Below the pieces are notes generated by a model. It worked only from the letters and a program-made list of their open reading frames with translations. It was not told where the DNA came from and did no database searches. A stretch of 6,855 nucleotides of DNA, taken from Candidatus Hydrothermota bacterium. GTDB taxonomy: Bacteria; Hydrothermota; Hydrothermia; B15-G9. Shown one piece after another: positions 5,874 to 6,855 of the stretch. Made by a program: the position numbers and the translations under genes. The DNA lies in the NCBI GenBank assembly GCA_003645975.1, contig QNDP01000067.1:1-6855 (forward strand). The letters are read 5' to 3'. Positions within the stretch are counted from its first letter, which is position 1. Each line of letters begins with the position of its first letter.

Positions 5874-5878
5874 CCTCC
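5874..5878 (-). promoter_or_regulatory. Ribosome binding site of the small exported protein gene
   Basis: GGAGG within GAGGAGGTG on the minus strand precedes the tandem ATGs by 7 and 4 bases. It supports the short start and the reality of this gene, which has no recognisable family. Confidence 0.7.
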
Positions 5879-5948
5879 TCTCGTTGTGTATTTCCATAAC
5901 ACAAATTTCAATGACTCAACCCATCCCGGCAAACTCTAATGTGCTTAA

Positions 5949-5978
5949 ATCCTAAGACATAAGCTAAACCGAAGTCAA
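5949..5978 (-). promoter_or_regulatory. Candidate promoter of the two-gene exported-protein unit
   Basis: On the minus strand TTGACT (5978-5973, 5 of 6 matches) is followed after 18 bases by TAGGAT (5954-5949, 4 of 6). Transcription would begin about 75 bases before the start codon at 5866. This is a reasonable but not strong match. Confidence 0.4.
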
Positions 5979-6325
5979 CCATGAGGGGCTATCGGTAATT
6001 TTGCTTGTAGCATAGGGATAAATGTTGAAATCTCAGGATCAGCATCTTCGGCTCCCTTGTACCGCATCGTTTCTATGGTCATCCAGCCTTATCGTCGGTT
6101 CTGTCGAAATCCCTTTGTTGATGGGAACTTAAGCCTTCGCCTGCCTCCTGGCGGAGAGAAGAGACAAAGTCCTCTTGTCAGAATAGTGGCTATCACTCGA
6201 ATGTCAGCAGGTCGGGTATCTCTCAGCAAAGCCAAAATTCCCACATAAAATCTTTCATCACCAACGGATTAATTGCCCGTTGAACAAAATTTAACATGTC
6301 CATAGAATCAATCCCCTGCTCTGAT

Positions 6326-6354
6326 ATTGGAAAGGTTGTCAATTTCTTTGTCAA
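6326..6354 (-). promoter_or_regulatory. Weak candidate minus-strand promoter in the intergenic region
   Basis: The octamer TTGTCAAT occurs twice on the plus strand, 12 bases apart (6336-6343 and 6348-6355), giving two TTGACA boxes on the minus strand. The one at 6354-6349 is followed after 17 bases by TCCAAT (6331-6326, 4 of 6). If active, it would transcribe the gene-poor stretch toward the exported-protein genes. It is low confidence because this part of the window is AT-rich. Confidence 0.2.
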
Positions 6355-6467
6355 TAAATGCGATTTGATAGGTCGGATGGAAGTATCCCAATCCAAAACA
6401 TGCTTCTCGTATCGGATCTCAGCGAAGATTTTGGCCTCAAAGGAAATGAAAGAAGAGGGCTTTAAAT

Positions 6468-6473
6468 AGGAGG
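6468..6473 (+). promoter_or_regulatory. Ribosome binding site of the lipoprotein gene
   Basis: AGGAGG lies 8 bases before the ATG at 6482, which is ideal spacing. It fixes the start of a gene whose end lies outside the window. Confidence 0.85.
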
Positions 6474-6481
6474 TTAAAACT

Positions 6482-6855
6482 ATGAAGAAGTTGATAGTTT
6501 TGGCGCTTGTGGTCATGATGGGCGTCATGATAGGCTGTGGCAAAGAGGAAGAGGGTGAGGGAGGAGCAGGCGCGACCCTCTCCAACCCGATGCCGCTCGC
6601 AGTTGGCAACTGGTGGGCTTACATCAACTACGAAACGGCTGCAAAACCCGATACTACGCATGACACCACGAGAATCATCGGAACCGGTGAGGTCAACAAC
6701 AGGAATGTCTATATCGTTGTTTATTCTGCTAATCCTCCTGAAACCAGTTATGTCTATGTTGAAAACGGGTATATCCATGAGATGAAATGGATAGCTGAAA
6801 TGGGACGGTGGCTCGATTTCAAAATGTTGAAGACACCGCTCAGCGTCGGCGACAG
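6482..6855 (+). CDS. Predicted lipoprotein of unknown function (partial, N-terminal 124 residues)
   Basis: The frame is open from the ATG at 6482 to the right edge, so the C-terminus is missing. It encodes a lipoprotein signal peptide, MKKLIVLALVVMMGVMIGC, with the lipid-acceptor cysteine at position 19 (MIGC, with methionine at the -3 position, which is tolerated but not ideal). A short acidic, glycine-rich linker follows (KEEEGEGGAG), then a folded domain beginning PMPLAVGNWWAYINYE, followed by a beta-rich stretch (TRIIGTGEVNNRNVYIVVYS). The 'P.avGN.W.Y' opening followed by a threonine-rich strand is a pattern I associate with envelope lipoproteins of uncharacterised diderm lineages, but I cannot name the family. 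An excellent AGGAGG site supports the start. It runs opposite to all other genes in the window. Anchoring to the outer or inner membrane is likely; the function is unknown. Confidence 0.82.
   Translation, partial: MKKLIVLALVVMMGVMIGCGKEEEGEGGAGATLSNPMPLAVGNWWAYINYETAAKPDTTHDTTRIIGTGEVNNRNVYIVVYSANPPETSYVYVENGYIHEMKWIAEMGRWLDFKMLKTPLSVGD

Larger units (their letters stand above)
5870..6481. other. Long intergenic region between divergent genes, no convincing gene
   Basis: About 600 bases between the minus-strand exported-protein gene and the plus-strand lipoprotein. Frames exist, but none has both a start with a ribosome site and recognisable protein character. On the minus strand one frame reads through about 6250-6105, stops, and restarts as a 35-residue frame (6082-5975, MTIETMRYKGAEDADPEIST at its start). 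A parallel frame ends in MKDFMWEFWLC near 6223. Neighbouring frames open and closed like this are typical of a degenerate coding sequence or of a non-coding repeat. Small dyads are visible: CGCC/GGCG around 6138-6153, and GACAA/TTGTC with a 7-base loop around 6163-6179. I see no tRNA, rRNA or CRISPR repeats and no recognisable riboswitch core. Confidence 0.5.

Noticed and set aside
6226..6233. GCAAAGCC as part of a c-di-GMP-I (GEMM) riboswitch before the lipoprotein
   Set aside because: The octamer is present, but the other conserved GEMM parts (the CAC..CA.GGCAAACC strand and the second tetraloop-receptor side) are not, so the match is chance.
6057..6248. Plus-strand 63-residue frame as a gene
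   Set aside because: It begins with TTG, has no ribosome site and a low-complexity basic composition.
6223..6609. Minus-strand 128-residue frame as a gene
   Set aside because: It overlaps the start, ribosome site and signal peptide of the plus-strand lipoprotein, and its own start has no ribosome site. The overlapped part is proline/serine-rich, as expected from an antisense frame.
6437..6785. Two frames (minus 6437-6778 and plus 6537-6785) as genes
   Set aside because: Both are shadows of the lipoprotein reading frame, which has a lipobox and an AGGAGG site.

Overview
The window comes from a diderm (Gram-negative-type) bacterium. Evidence is a lipobox lipoprotein, a LolA-like periplasmic carrier and an outer-membrane barrel of the DUF1302-like kind. 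Shine-Dalgarno sites are strong (AGGAGG type), base composition is mid-range, and genes are tightly packed with ATGA overlaps. I cannot name the lineage. Nothing points clearly to Enterobacteria or Pseudomonas, and the proteins look divergent enough for a little-studied phylum.

Region 1-4797 (minus strand) is one compact operon. It is read from a sigma70-like promoter (TTGACA, 17-nt spacer, TATTCT at 4769-4797). In transcription order it holds: a REC-GGDEF response regulator/diguanylate cyclase (4739-3852); a six-transmembrane HAMP methyl-accepting chemotaxis protein (3859-2129); a CheW adaptor (2132-1725); a second, strongly reduced CheW-like protein (1728-1441); a LolA-like outer-membrane lipoprotein-sorting protein (1423-722); and the N-terminal 241 residues of an outer-membrane beta-barrel protein that leaves the window at base 1 (725-1). 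Four of the five junctions overlap and the fifth has only 17 bases, so the six products are probably made together.

The receptor, two CheW-like adaptors and a REC-GGDEF protein recall the Wsp surface-sensing system (WspA, WspB/WspD, WspR), which controls c-di-GMP. No CheA, CheR or CheB is visible, and the operon continues straight into envelope genes. The receptor tip, the first CheW and the second CheW all deviate at positions that are normally conserved, which suggests a co-diverged, insulated signalling array. This chemosensory/c-di-GMP/outer-membrane fusion is the most interesting part of the window.

Region 4740-4974 is the leader and promoter region of that operon. It has a perfect 10-bp palindrome upstream of the -35 box.

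Region 4975-5866 (minus strand) holds two small genes for exported proteins I do not recognise, 13 bases apart, with a possible promoter at 5949-5978.

Region 5870-6481 is about 600 bases with no convincing gene. It has a possible minus-strand promoter, small hairpins and frames broken by stops. It may be a degenerate or repeated element, or a non-coding RNA locus.

Region 6482-6855 (plus strand) is the start of a lipoprotein gene that leaves the window on the right.
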